From: Candidatus Peregrinibacteria bacterium
Lineage (GTDB): Bacteria > Patescibacteriota > Gracilibacteria > Peribacterales > Peribacteraceae
Length of the DNA stretch: 8,627 nucleotides
NCBI GenBank assembly: GCA_030638845.1
Contig: DAOWDW010000091.1
Span: forward strand, 1-8,627
Direction of reading: 5' to 3'
In this document: piece after piece, positions 1 to 5,652 of the stretch
Layout: each line of letters opens with the position of its first letter
Position numbering within the stretch: the first letter of the stretch is position 1
Notes under the pieces: generated by a model
Seen by the model: only the letters and a program-made list of their open reading frames with translations
Told to the model about the DNA's origin: nothing
The model's database searches: none
Position numbers and translations under genes: made by a program

Positions 1-688
1 GAAGATCTACTTCTTCATCCAGTTTTTCACTGTTAATATTTGGAGCAGAAGGAAGTGTAAGCCATGCAGGTTTATTAGCTTTGGAAGCAGAAGGAAGTGA
101 CTGTGCAAGGATTTGGTATCCTTCACTTTCACTCTTAGAGAAAATATCTTTAATAAATTTAAGTTCTGTTTCGGGAAGTTTAAGTAGTCTTTCCCAGCAA
201 GCAGAGAAAAGCTCTAGTGTGGCTCGCACATCTCCAAGTGCTCTGTGTTTTGGCTCATGATGTAGTTTAAGTACAGTGCTTACGTAACCAAGTGAATAGC
301 TTTTAAGTTCGGGGAAAACTAGGGAGGCAAGCATTGCCGTATCTATAGAAGGTCTTTCTTCTAAATTAATTCCTTCACCTTTAAGCATGCCAATATCAAA
401 AGGTACATTTTGGCCAACCAGTATCGTTTTATCCCCAATATGAGTTTGTATATCTTCTCTGCATTTATCTATATTTGGTTGTCCTTCAAGTGACTCGGTC
501 GTAATTCGTGTTAATACTTGAATTTCTGGTGGAACTCTTTCTTCTATGGATAGAAGTTGTTCGTGGCAATCCACAATTTTTCCATCTTCAACTCGCATAG
601 AGGCAAATTCTATAATTCTATTTACTTTTGGGGTAAAACCAGTTGTTTCGGTATCAAAAACAACAAAGGGAAATTTAGGTAAAATCAT
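1..688 (-). CDS. DnaQ-family 3'-5' exonuclease, N-terminal part, probably of a DinG-like exonuclease-helicase (partial)
   Basis: The reading frame starts at the ATG at 688 and stays open for 229 codons to the left window edge, so the C-terminus is missing. All five acidic/His residues of a DEDDh exonuclease are visible: D12 and E14 in FDTETTG, D98 in NVPFD, and H148 and D153 in HRALGD. This fold removes nucleotides from DNA 3' ends in a two-metal reaction. After the exonuclease domain (about residues 7-165) comes a segment beginning LLKLPETELKFIKDIF. It resembles the linker of Firmicutes-type DinG proteins, where the exonuclease is fused to a superfamily 2 helicase. The protein is already longer than a stand-alone epsilon-like exonuclease, which supports the fusion, but no helicase motif falls inside the window. 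Alternatives are a PolC-like or stand-alone DnaQ exonuclease with a tail. The gene lies 116 bp downstream of nusA on the same strand and has its own candidate -10 sequence. Confidence 0.85.
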   Translation of the reverse strand, partial: MILPKFPFVVFDTETTGFTPKVNRIIEFASMRVEDGKIVDCHEQLLSIEERVPPEIQVLTRITTESLEGQPNIDKCREDIQTHIGDKTILVGQNVPFDIGMLKGEGINLEERPSIDTAMLASLVFPELKSYSLGYVSTVLKLHHEPKHRALGDVRATLELFSACWERLLKLPETELKFIKDIFSKSESEGYQILAQSLPSASKANKPAWLTLPSAPNINSEKLDEEVDL

Positions 689-694
689 ATGAGA

Positions 695-703
695 AGTTTA
701 GCA
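695..703 (-). promoter_or_regulatory. Candidate extended -10 of the exonuclease gene
   Basis: On the minus strand, TG-C-TAAACT (hexamer at 695-700, TG at 702-703) lies 6 nt before the ATG at 688. A start site 7 nt after the hexamer would fall on the A of the ATG, giving a leaderless transcript. No convincing -35 is seen. There is also no Shine-Dalgarno sequence. Confidence 0.4.
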
Positions 704-804
704 GAAGAATTCGACTAATGGCTGGAAGTCACATATCGAAGGTTACAGGTTGGATGATAATAAACTTGAAACGTGTAACAATTCCATTATTTTACTTATT
801 AAAC

Positions 805-2052
805 CTAATCTTCTTTTTTTACTTCTTCTATATCTTTCTCAGCCTCTTTACTTACTTCATTTTCTTCATTCCCTTCATTTATTTCATTTTCTTCATTTCC
901 CATTTCTTTTATCTCTCCATCGGCATCCATTTCTGCTATTTGTATAGCTCCTCCTTGGAGCTCAGCAAGTTTTGCTTTAAATGCAGGAAGTTCTTCGTAG
1001 TTGTACATATCTAATTCAAATCCACTAAGATCTGTTGCTAAGCGAATATTTTGTCCTTTTTTACCTATAGCCATAGGTCTTTGAGTTTCTTCTACAAAAA
1101 CTGCAGCACGTTTTTTTATACGTCTACCTTCGCCATCAACACTCTCTTCATCATTAATAATGATAACTGCAGAAATAGTCGCAGGTTGAAGTGCTGTAGA
1201 AATAAGGCGGATAGGATCATCTGACCATTCAATCATATCTACACGTTCACCATTTAGTTCTTCCATAACAGACTGAATACGAACACCTTTTTGTCCTACG
1301 CATGCACCAATTGGATCTATTCTTGGGTCCTTACTAGCAACAGCAACTTTACTTCTAAAGCCTGCATCGCGTGCAATAGATTTTATATCTACATCTTCAT
1401 TTCTAACTTCTGGTATTTCAAGCTCTAAAAGTTTTCTAACAAGCCCTGCATGAGTACGAGAAATACGAAGCTGAGGACCCTTGCCTGTTAGTTCTACAGT
1501 ATCTAAGTAAACACGTATTCGCTTTCCTGTGTAGTAATGTTCTCCCGGTATTTGTTCTTTCCAAGGGAGAGATACAGTCATTCCTTCTATTTCCAAAGTA
1601 ACCCAGTTTGGTTCTACCTTTGTTACAGTTGCAGTAAGAAGTTCTTGCTCTCTGTCTTTAAACATTTCATACAAACTTTGCTTTTCTGCTTCTTGCAACT
1701 TTTGCAAAATAACTTGTTTTGCGGCTTGGGCTGCAATACGACCGTAGCCAGTTGGAGTTACATCTATTTCTATTTCATCTCCAATATCAATATCTGACTT
1801 TATCTTCTTTGCATCAGACAAATTAATTTCGAAGTTTTCATTGTCTACTTCATCAACCACTTCTTTTATAAGAAGAATAAGGGGCTCTTCCCTTCCTTCT
1901 TGAAGCTCTACACGAATTTCTTGTTCACGGTTTCCATAGTCTTTTCTATAGGCAGTTGCTATAGCTTGTCTCACAGCTTCGAGTACTTGCTCGGGGCTAA
2001 CATTTTTTTCCGAACAAATTTGATTTATGGCGGCTAGGAATGAGGCATGCAT
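805..2052 (-). CDS. nusA: Transcription termination/antitermination factor NusA
   Basis: This is a 415-residue cytoplasmic RNA-polymerase-binding protein that modulates pausing, intrinsic termination and antitermination. The domain order is canonical. The N-terminal RNA-polymerase-binding domain spans about 1-130 and includes the typical ATAYRKDYG segment. An S1 RNA-binding domain follows at about 137-201. KH1 at about 230-300 has its GxxG loop (GQKG) at 253-256, and KH2 at about 305-365 has GKKG at 330-333. There are no C-terminal acidic repeat domains of the proteobacterial kind. The last 40 residues are instead a low-complexity Glu/Asn/Lys tail with the hexapeptide GNEENE twice. The start is supported because M1 aligns with the usual NusA N-terminus (helix, then EQVLEAVRQAIATAYRK). 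The usual partners rimP and infB are not beside it. The gene is divergent from lspA and has no Shine-Dalgarno sequence. The stop codon is TAG. Confidence 0.97.
   Translation of the reverse strand: MHASFLAAINQICSEKNVSPEQVLEAVRQAIATAYRKDYGNREQEIRVELQEGREEPLILLIKEVVDEVDNENFEINLSDAKKIKSDIDIGDEIEIDVTPTGYGRIAAQAAKQVILQKLQEAEKQSLYEMFKDREQELLTATVTKVEPNWVTLEIEGMTVSLPWKEQIPGEHYYTGKRIRVYLDTVELTGKGPQLRISRTHAGLVRKLLELEIPEVRNEDVDIKSIARDAGFRSKVAVASKDPRIDPIGACVGQKGVRIQSVMEELNGERVDMIEWSDDPIRLISTALQPATISAVIIINDEESVDGEGRRIKKRAAVFVEETQRPMAIGKKGQNIRLATDLSGFELDMYNYEELPAFKAKLAELQGGAIQIAEMDADGEIKEMGNEENEINEGNEENEVSKEAEKDIEEVKKED
856..900 (-). repeat. Short direct repeat in the acidic tail of nusA
   Basis: Two near-identical 18-bp copies (883-900 and 856-873), 27 bp apart, each encode GNEENE at NusA residues 385-390 and 394-399. 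The tail reads as a duplicated 9-residue unit, probably produced by slippage. It is acidic and predicted to be disordered. Confidence 0.75.
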
Positions 2053-2084
2053 AATTTTCTTATTGAGAAAGGAAATGAAAATAG

Positions 2085-2093
2085 ATCATATCA
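2085..2093 (-). promoter_or_regulatory. Candidate extended -10 of nusA
   Basis: On the minus strand, TG-A-TATGAT (hexamer at 2085-2090) is a good extended -10 and would start transcription about 26 nt before the nusA ATG. No clear -35 lies at 17 bp. A palindrome at 2105-2120 occupies that place. Confidence 0.5.
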
Positions 2094-2104
2094 AAAATCG
2101 ACCA

Positions 2105-2120
2105 ATCCTCATATAAGGAT
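2105..2120. promoter_or_regulatory. Operator-like palindrome upstream of nusA
   Basis: ATCCT-CATATA-AGGAT is a 16-bp near-perfect palindrome: 5-bp arms, a self-complementary ATAT core and one mismatched pair. It lies between the divergent nusA and lspA promoters and covers the expected -35 area of nusA, the position of a repressor or activator site. No bound protein can be named. Confidence 0.4.
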
Positions 2121-2168
2121 AGTCAATATTTAAATAACGATCAATTCGCTATTATTGTACACTTTCTT

Positions 2169-2190
2169 TGTTATACTGCAAGCGATTACT
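2169..2190 (+). promoter_or_regulatory. lspA promoter: extended -10 plus shared downstream element
   Basis: TG-T-TATACT (hexamer at 2172-2177) is an extended -10. After 3 nt comes AGCGATTACT (2181-2190), which would cover the transcription start. The same hexamer, gap and 10-mer precede murA. The leader would be about 28 nt and contains no Shine-Dalgarno sequence. No convincing -35 is present. Confidence 0.55.
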
Positions 2191-2211
2191 GTTATTCTTT
2201 AACTTTTAAAT

Positions 2212-2670
2212 ATGAAGCAAAATAAAAAATTGTTTTGGCTTGTTACTGCAATTTCTCTAGTTATATCTGTAATTAGCACATTTATAATAGAAACATATCT
2301 TACAAAGAATATTAATATTGTTGGTTCTTTTATTAGTTTGCATGCATCTCAAAACAGAGGAGTAGCTTTTGGTATAAATATGGGAACATTACAGCCAATA
2401 CTAATAGCATTTGCACTTTGTTTTGCATTTTATATAGCACTAAAACATGCATCCTCCATTTTAGATTGCATAGGATTTGGTCTAATAATAGGTGGCGGAA
2501 TAGCAAATATAATAGATAGAATACAAGATTCAACAGTAACGGATGTATTTAAAGTGGGTAGCTTTCCTATATTCAATGTAGCAGATAGCTGTATAACTGT
2601 TGGGGTTTGTTTGTTGCTAATACAAATGTTTATTGGAAGTAATAGGATTTTTAATAAGTCGAAGGTCTAA
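2212..2670 (+). CDS. lspA: Lipoprotein signal peptidase (signal peptidase II)
   Basis: This is a 152-residue polytopic membrane aspartyl protease that cleaves the signal peptide from diacylglyceryl-modified prolipoproteins at the outer face of the cytoplasmic membrane. Four hydrophobic segments are visible, at roughly 8-27, 59-78, 82-101 and 126-142. Family signatures are NRGVAFG (48-54), GGGIANIIDR (94-103) and FNVADSCITVG (121-131). The two catalytic aspartates are expected to be D111 (in VTDVF) and D125 (in NVAD). The length is normal for the family. The otherwise common DQxxK motif at the end of the first membrane segment is not clear: the equivalent stretch reads ETYLTK. The gene is followed by murA on the same strand after 119 bp, and murA has its own promoter motif. 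Its presence implies that the cell makes lipoproteins. Confidence 0.95.
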   Translation: MKQNKKLFWLVTAISLVISVISTFIIETYLTKNINIVGSFISLHASQNRGVAFGINMGTLQPILIAFALCFAFYIALKHASSILDCIGFGLIIGGGIANIIDRIQDSTVTDVFKVGSFPIFNVADSCITVGVCLLLIQMFIGSNRIFNKSKV

Positions 2671-2698
2671 AGTCTAAAGGCGAAAGATATACCTTCGA
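2659..2698 (+). terminator. Inverted repeat at the 3' end of lspA, weak terminator candidate
   Basis: TCGAAGGT (2659-2666) and ACCTTCGA (2691-2698) form a perfect 8-bp stem around a 24-nt loop, starting inside the last lspA codons. The loop contains the tandem repeat GTCTAAA-GTCTAAA (2665-2678). No clean T-run follows, so termination is uncertain. Confidence 0.35.
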
Positions 2699-2767
2699 TA
2701 TTCAACTATTTATTAGTTATTTCGTTGATTTTCTCCTTTATAACAGTAGAATTTCCTTCTTTTAAGC

Positions 2768-2786
2768 TATACTTATAGCGATTACT
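2768..2786 (+). promoter_or_regulatory. murA promoter: -10 plus shared downstream element
   Basis: TATACT (2768-2773), 3 nt, then AGCGATTACT (2777-2786) repeats the arrangement upstream of lspA. Transcription would begin near 2780, leaving about a 10-nt leader before the ATG at 2790 with no room for a Shine-Dalgarno site. No -35 is recognisable. Confidence 0.55.
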
Positions 2787-2789
2787 TTT

Positions 2790-4088
2790 ATGTCGGAAAC
2801 AGATCTCCATTATCGTATACAAGGAGGCCATACCCTTAAGGGAGATGTAACTATGAGTGGGTCCAAAAATGCAGCACTCCCGCTAATTGCGGGAAGTGTA
2901 CTCTGTAGTGGAGAAACAGTACTTCATAATGTGCCAAATTTAAGAGATGTAAGAACACTTCTTTCCACATTGGATTTCTTAGGCGCAGAAACATCTTTTC
3001 AAAATGGAACAGTGCGCATAAGGACACATGCACTTCAAAGCAAAGCCATTCCAATGGAATTTGTATCTAAGTTACGAGGATCCATAGTACTTTTAGGACC
3101 GCTTCTAGCTAGATTTGGTGTGGTTGAAATGGCATATCCAGGAGGATGTGTGCTAGGCAAAAGACCAGTTGGTGCGCATATTGCTGCGCTTAAACAACTT
3201 GGTGCAGAGGATATGAGCACAGACGAAATGCTACATCTTCAAGGACAATTAAAACCTGGTCACATAATACTTCCAGAGTTTTCTGTAACAGCAACAGAAA
3301 ATGCAATATTAGCTGCTGCACTAATAGAAGGAGAAACAAGAATAGATATGGCAGCAGGAGAACCACATGTACAAGACGTACAGAATTTTATTCAGGAAAT
3401 GGGGGCAGAGGTAGATGGTGTGGGGTCTCATACAGTTCGCGTTCGGGGAAAAAAGAAGCTTTCATGCGTAGAGCACAGAGTTCCATTCGACTATTTAGAA
3501 GCAGGTGCATTTATAATTGCAGCACTAGTTACTAAAGGGAAAATTCGCCTACACGACGTAGATAACGAGCATCTTTTATCTTTCTTAGATACTGTTTCTA
3601 TGCTTGGAGGAATAACAACATACAATGCAGATGAAAAAATTCTCTTTGTAGATGGAGAATTATCAATTTTAAAAGCACAAGATATTAAAACGAATATATT
3701 TCCAGGATTTCCAACAGACTTACAAGCTCCATTTGGCGTTGCACTTACTCAGGCCACAGGTGTAAGTAGAATTTTTGAAAGATTATTTGAGGGAAGAATG
3801 GCATATTTATACGAACTCGAAAAAATGGGAGCACGTATAGAAATACTAAATTCTCATGAAGCATTAATAATAGGTCCAACACCTTTACGCGGAAGAACAG
3901 TAGCGAGTAATGATATACGTGCAGGAGTTGCAATGGTTATTGCAGGGCTATGTGCGCAAGGAGAAACTCTTATTACCGACATTCGTTACATAGAACGTGG
4001 ATACGATAAATTGGAAGAAAAACTAACTAAATTAGGGGCTAAAATAGAAAAACAGGAGATTAAAGTAGGAGAGACTGTAGATGTGTAG
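2790..4088 (+). CDS. murA: UDP-N-acetylglucosamine 1-carboxyvinyltransferase (MurA)
   Basis: This cytoplasmic enzyme transfers enolpyruvate from phosphoenolpyruvate to UDP-GlcNAc, the first committed step of peptidoglycan synthesis. At 432 residues it has full family length, with the two-lobed EPSP-synthase-like fold. Visible active-site residues are K26-N27 in SGSKNAALP, C120 in the mobile loop GGCVLGKRPVGAH, D310 in FPTDLQAP and R403 in IERGYDK. These match E. coli K22-N23, C115, D305 and R397. C120 is the residue alkylated by fosfomycin, so the enzyme is of the sensitive Cys type rather than the Asp variant. The ATG at 2790 puts the conserved YRIQGG strand at the normal distance. The TAG stop lies 5 bp from the 3' end of a tRNA gene on the other strand, so the two transcripts must converge. 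Confidence 0.97.
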   Translation: MSETDLHYRIQGGHTLKGDVTMSGSKNAALPLIAGSVLCSGETVLHNVPNLRDVRTLLSTLDFLGAETSFQNGTVRIRTHALQSKAIPMEFVSKLRGSIVLLGPLLARFGVVEMAYPGGCVLGKRPVGAHIAALKQLGAEDMSTDEMLHLQGQLKPGHIILPEFSVTATENAILAAALIEGETRIDMAAGEPHVQDVQNFIQEMGAEVDGVGSHTVRVRGKKKLSCVEHRVPFDYLEAGAFIIAALVTKGKIRLHDVDNEHLLSFLDTVSMLGGITTYNADEKILFVDGELSILKAQDIKTNIFPGFPTDLQAPFGVALTQATGVSRIFERLFEGRMAYLYELEKMGARIEILNSHEALIIGPTPLRGRTVASNDIRAGVAMVIAGLCAQGETLITDIRYIERGYDKLEEKLTKLGAKIEKQEIKVGETVDV

Positions 4089-4093
4089 GAATT

Positions 4094-4168
4094 TGGTAAC
4101 CCCGGTAGGAATCGAACCTGCATCTATCCCTTAGGAGGGGATTATTCTATCCATTGAACTACGGGGTC
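4094..4168 (-). tRNA. tRNA-Arg (anticodon CCU), CCA encoded
   Basis: On the minus strand this 75-nt sequence folds as a complete cloverleaf. The acceptor stem GACCCCG/CGGGGTT has one G-U pair. The D stem GTTC/GAAT has an 8-nt loop, and the anticodon stem ATCCC/GGGAT encloses loop CTCCTAA. The variable loop has 4 nt, and the T stem GCAGG/CCTAC with loop TTCGATT has one C-A mismatch. The anticodon CCT (plus-strand 4133-4135) reads AGG. An A follows GG in the D loop, matching the A20 identity element of arginine tRNAs. The CCA tail is encoded (4094-4096). Confidence 0.95.
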
Positions 4169-4233
4169 AAACTGCAAATAGACTACATTAGAGAATCATT
4201 ATTCTGAAAGTTTTTAGTAAGTGATTGTGTATT

Positions 4234-4521
4234 TTACTTTAAATTCTTTGCCCTTTTCTCGGCTTCTTTATAAATATGGTCTCTTTTTGCAGCGGTTAAT
4301 ACTAGTACAATAAGTTGCTTTTTTTGTACTACATAAACAATGCGATAATTTCCTATTCGAAGAGATCTATATCCTTTAAGTGTTTGTCTTAGAGGCTTGC
4401 CATATATTTCAGGATTTAAGGCAAGTTTTGTATTTATAGCTTCACGAAGCACATCTATGTGTCGCGGATGCATTCCACGGAAATCGTTGAGCACTTTAGG
4501 ATGGTAGCGGATAGTAAACAT
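4234..4521 (-). CDS. RelE/ParE-superfamily toxin of a type II toxin-antitoxin system
   Basis: This 95-residue basic protein has the compact RelE fold signature. It starts with FTIRYHPKVLNDF, then has NPEIYGKPLRQTLKGYRSLRIGNYRIVYVV (in short: YGKPLR, LKGYRSLR, NYRIVY), and ends in a VLTAAKRDHIYK-like tail. Family members closest to this pattern are ribosome-dependent mRNA interferases. R52, R55, R60, R80 and Y84 occupy places where catalytic or RNA-binding residues usually sit. Gyrase-targeting ParE relatives share the fold, so the exact target is inferred. The ATG at 4521 lies 13 bp after the stop of the antitoxin gene on the same strand, so the two are co-transcribed. No Shine-Dalgarno sequence is seen. 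The tRNA-Arg gene follows downstream on the same strand. Confidence 0.87.
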   Translation of the reverse strand: MFTIRYHPKVLNDFRGMHPRHIDVLREAINTKLALNPEIYGKPLRQTLKGYRSLRIGNYRIVYVVQKKQLIVLVLTAAKRDHIYKEAEKRAKNLK

Positions 4522-4534
4522 GAAAATAAGTTTG

Positions 4535-4801
4535 TTATTTCTTTTTATCTTTTTCTACCTTTTTCCAGAAATCATCTGATGATAGAGTTTTTAGTTTTCC
4601 ATTTTCCAAATCCTCCATTCGTTTTTCTGCCATTTCTACAAGTATTTTATCCTCTTCAGTATCTAGTCCTTGTTCAAGGAGCTCAGATGCTTTTGTTGTA
4701 AGTGTTACATTATCTCGTTCGGCGAGCATATGGACGAGATAGACAACATTTTGTGGAAGAGAGAGATTAACACGTTTTACGGCAGATTGTTTACGTTTCA
4801 T
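4535..4801 (-). CDS. Ribbon-helix-helix antitoxin
   Basis: This 88-residue protein is encoded immediately upstream of the RelE-type toxin. Residues about 10-46 fit a ribbon-helix-helix DNA-binding domain: a beta strand RVNLSLP, a helix QNVVYLVHMLAERD, then TLTTKASELLEQGL as the second helix. The charged C-terminal part (47-88, rich in Glu and Lys) is the usual toxin-wrapping region. The antitoxin-first order, the 13-bp gap and the operator-like palindrome in its promoter fit autorepression by the antitoxin and the toxin-antitoxin complex. The family assignment within RHH antitoxins is not certain. The ATG at 4801 is only 9 nt from the -10, so the message is probably leaderless or nearly so. 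Confidence 0.83.
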   Translation of the reverse strand: MKRKQSAVKRVNLSLPQNVVYLVHMLAERDNVTLTTKASELLEQGLDTEEDKILVEMAEKRMEDLENGKLKTLSSDDFWKKVEKDKKK

Positions 4802-4810
4802 AGTATCTAA

Positions 4811-4839
4811 AGTGTAACAAGTTTGTAACGTTTAGTCAA
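4811..4839 (-). promoter_or_regulatory. Toxin-antitoxin operon promoter with embedded operator
   Basis: On the minus strand TTGACT (4834-4839), a 17-bp spacer and TACACT (4811-4816) preceded by TG form the best sigma-70-like promoter in the window. Inside it lies a 16-bp palindrome at 4814-4829, GTAACAAGTTTGTAAC, with a single mismatched pair. This is a well-placed site for the ribbon-helix-helix antitoxin. The start of transcription would be about 3 nt before the ATG at 4801. Confidence 0.72.
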
Positions 4840-4920
4840 TTATAAAAAAATCAAGTTAGAATGAAAATATGAAAAACATAGCCAGCTTGGTAGCTCTTAA
4901 GTAAATTTATTTTAACTCAA

Positions 4921-4940
4921 GGGATCCCCTTCGGGATTTT
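4921..4940. terminator. Small hairpin between the MBL-fold and antitoxin genes
   Basis: ATCCC-CTTC-GGGAT (4924-4937) forms a 5-bp stem, continuing into TTTT on the plus strand. It overlaps the self-complementary GGGATCCC at 4921-4928. It sits 15-30 bp after the stop of the minus-strand MBL-fold gene and could slow or end its transcription, although the T-run is on the plus-strand side. This is a weak call. The rest of 4802-4951 holds only the antitoxin promoter. Confidence 0.3.
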
Positions 4941-4951
4941 CGCATTTCAAT

Positions 4952-5482
4952 TTATCCTAGTACTATCACCTCTCTTCCTTCGGAAGGTAATCCTTTTAAC
5001 TTGTACTCTTTTTCAACTTCTTTACCTTGTGCGCCGCTAACTTTCAATAATTCTGCAAATTTATCCGCATCTCCATTTTGAATAGGAATTAAAATTCGAG
5101 GATCAATTTCATCAATCAATTTTTGAGTTAGCTTTGTATCTCCTGCAGGCAAGAATAAAACATCAACATTTCCAAGAAGGGCAAGATCATTATCGGACCA
5201 GTCGTGAAGTGGTGAAGATAAAAATGCACATCTCGCATTATCTATTTCTAAAACAAAGGAAACTTGAGCACCATCATTATGCCCAATCCCTCGCAATGAA
5301 ACACCTTGCATATCATATTCACCCGGCCAAGATATTATTCCTTCTGTAGGAATTTCTTCAGGATTTGTTAGAAGTGTAATATCTGCAGAGCCTTTCTTTC
5401 CGTCTTTTGGAAATATATCTATAGATATATTGTCGCAAACTGCGGATATGCCAGATTTGCCGATAAGTGAAAAAATTACCAT
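4952..5482 (-). CDS. Degenerate metallo-beta-lactamase-fold protein
   Basis: This 176-residue protein resembles the Lactamase_B_3-like MBL proteins that are frequent in Patescibacteria. The landmarks are WPGEYDMQGVSLRGI (52-66), FVLEIDNARCAFLSS, LLGNVDVLFLPAGD and a C-terminal EIDPRILIPIQNGD. Metal ligands normally found in the family are missing. Where HxHxDH is expected it reads TNPEE, where a GHxG/D ligand motif is expected it reads PLHDWSD, and the usual C-terminal His after IP is Gln. It is therefore unlikely to bind two metals or hydrolyse substrates as its relatives do, and may be a structural or binding protein. The length is somewhat short for the family because the N-terminal strands are compressed. 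It is transcribed alone from a promoter 7 nt before the ATG. The function is unknown. Confidence 0.62.
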   Translation of the reverse strand: MVIFSLIGKSGISAVCDNISIDIFPKDGKKGSADITLLTNPEEIPTEGIISWPGEYDMQGVSLRGIGHNDGAQVSFVLEIDNARCAFLSSPLHDWSDNDLALLGNVDVLFLPAGDTKLTQKLIDEIDPRILIPIQNGDADKFAELLKVSGAQGKEVEKEYKLKGLPSEGREVIVLG

Positions 5483-5489
5483 CAGATAA

Positions 5490-5518
5490 ATAATACTGGA
5501 GAATAGGCTTAGTGCAAA
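5490..5518 (-). promoter_or_regulatory. Promoter of the MBL-fold gene
   Basis: On the minus strand TTTGCA (5513-5518), a 17-bp spacer and TATTAT (5490-5495) fit a sigma-70-type promoter. Only 7 nt separate the -10 from the ATG at 5482, so transcription should begin at or one base before the start codon. Confidence 0.6.
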
Positions 5519-5553
5519 ATAGAAAGTCAGAGATTAGGTGAAATCCGAAGCAC

Positions 5554-5573
5554 AAAAAATAGCTAAAGCTATT
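5554..5573 (-). terminator. AT-rich hairpin followed by a T-run
   Basis: Read on the minus strand, AATAGC-TTTA-GCTATT (5558-5573) is a perfect 6-bp stem with a 4-nt loop, followed by TTTT (5554-5557). It is the last of three hairpins downstream of pyrF and may be a back-up terminator. Its stem is weak. Confidence 0.4.
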
Positions 5574-5582
5574 AGTTATACT

Positions 5583-5614
5583 AGTTAACCCCGCGCTTAA
5601 GCGCGGGGTTAACT
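5583..5614. repeat. Perfect 32-bp palindrome with a GC-rich core
   Basis: Every base from 5583 to 5614 pairs with its mirror: arms of 14 bp (AGTTAACCCCGCGC and its complement) around TTAA. The CCCCGCGC core stands out in AT-rich surroundings. It is not followed by a T-run on either strand. It could be a transcription barrier, an mRNA 3'-end stabiliser for pyrF or a dispersed palindromic element. Confidence 0.9.
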
Positions 5615-5621
5615 CTGAAAT

Positions 5622-5639
5622 AAAATGGGCTTTAGCCCA
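5622..5639 (-). terminator. Intrinsic terminator of pyrF
   Basis: Read on the minus strand, TGGGC-TAAA-GCCCA (5626-5639) is a perfect 5-bp GC-rich stem with a 4-nt loop, immediately followed by TTTTATTT. It begins 13 nt after the pyrF stop codon, the usual position for a Rho-independent terminator. The stem is short. Confidence 0.65.
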
Positions 5640-5652
5640 GTAAAAATTTAAT

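Noticed and set aside
718..1014. Open plus-strand frames over the nusA tail, rich in Phe, Leu and Ile, resembling membrane proteins
   Set aside because: They are the antisense of the Glu/Asn/Lys-rich nusA C-terminus, show no homology pattern and lie over a clearly real gene.
2191..2210. Shine-Dalgarno sequence or short leader peptide before lspA
   Set aside because: The stretch is A/T only in the relevant positions, with no GGAG-like core and no short frame with a plausible start.
4094..4801. Integrated mobile element at the tRNA-Arg gene carrying the toxin-antitoxin pair
   Set aside because: The pair lies on the 5' side of the tRNA, there is no integrase and no repeat of the tRNA 3' end was seen.
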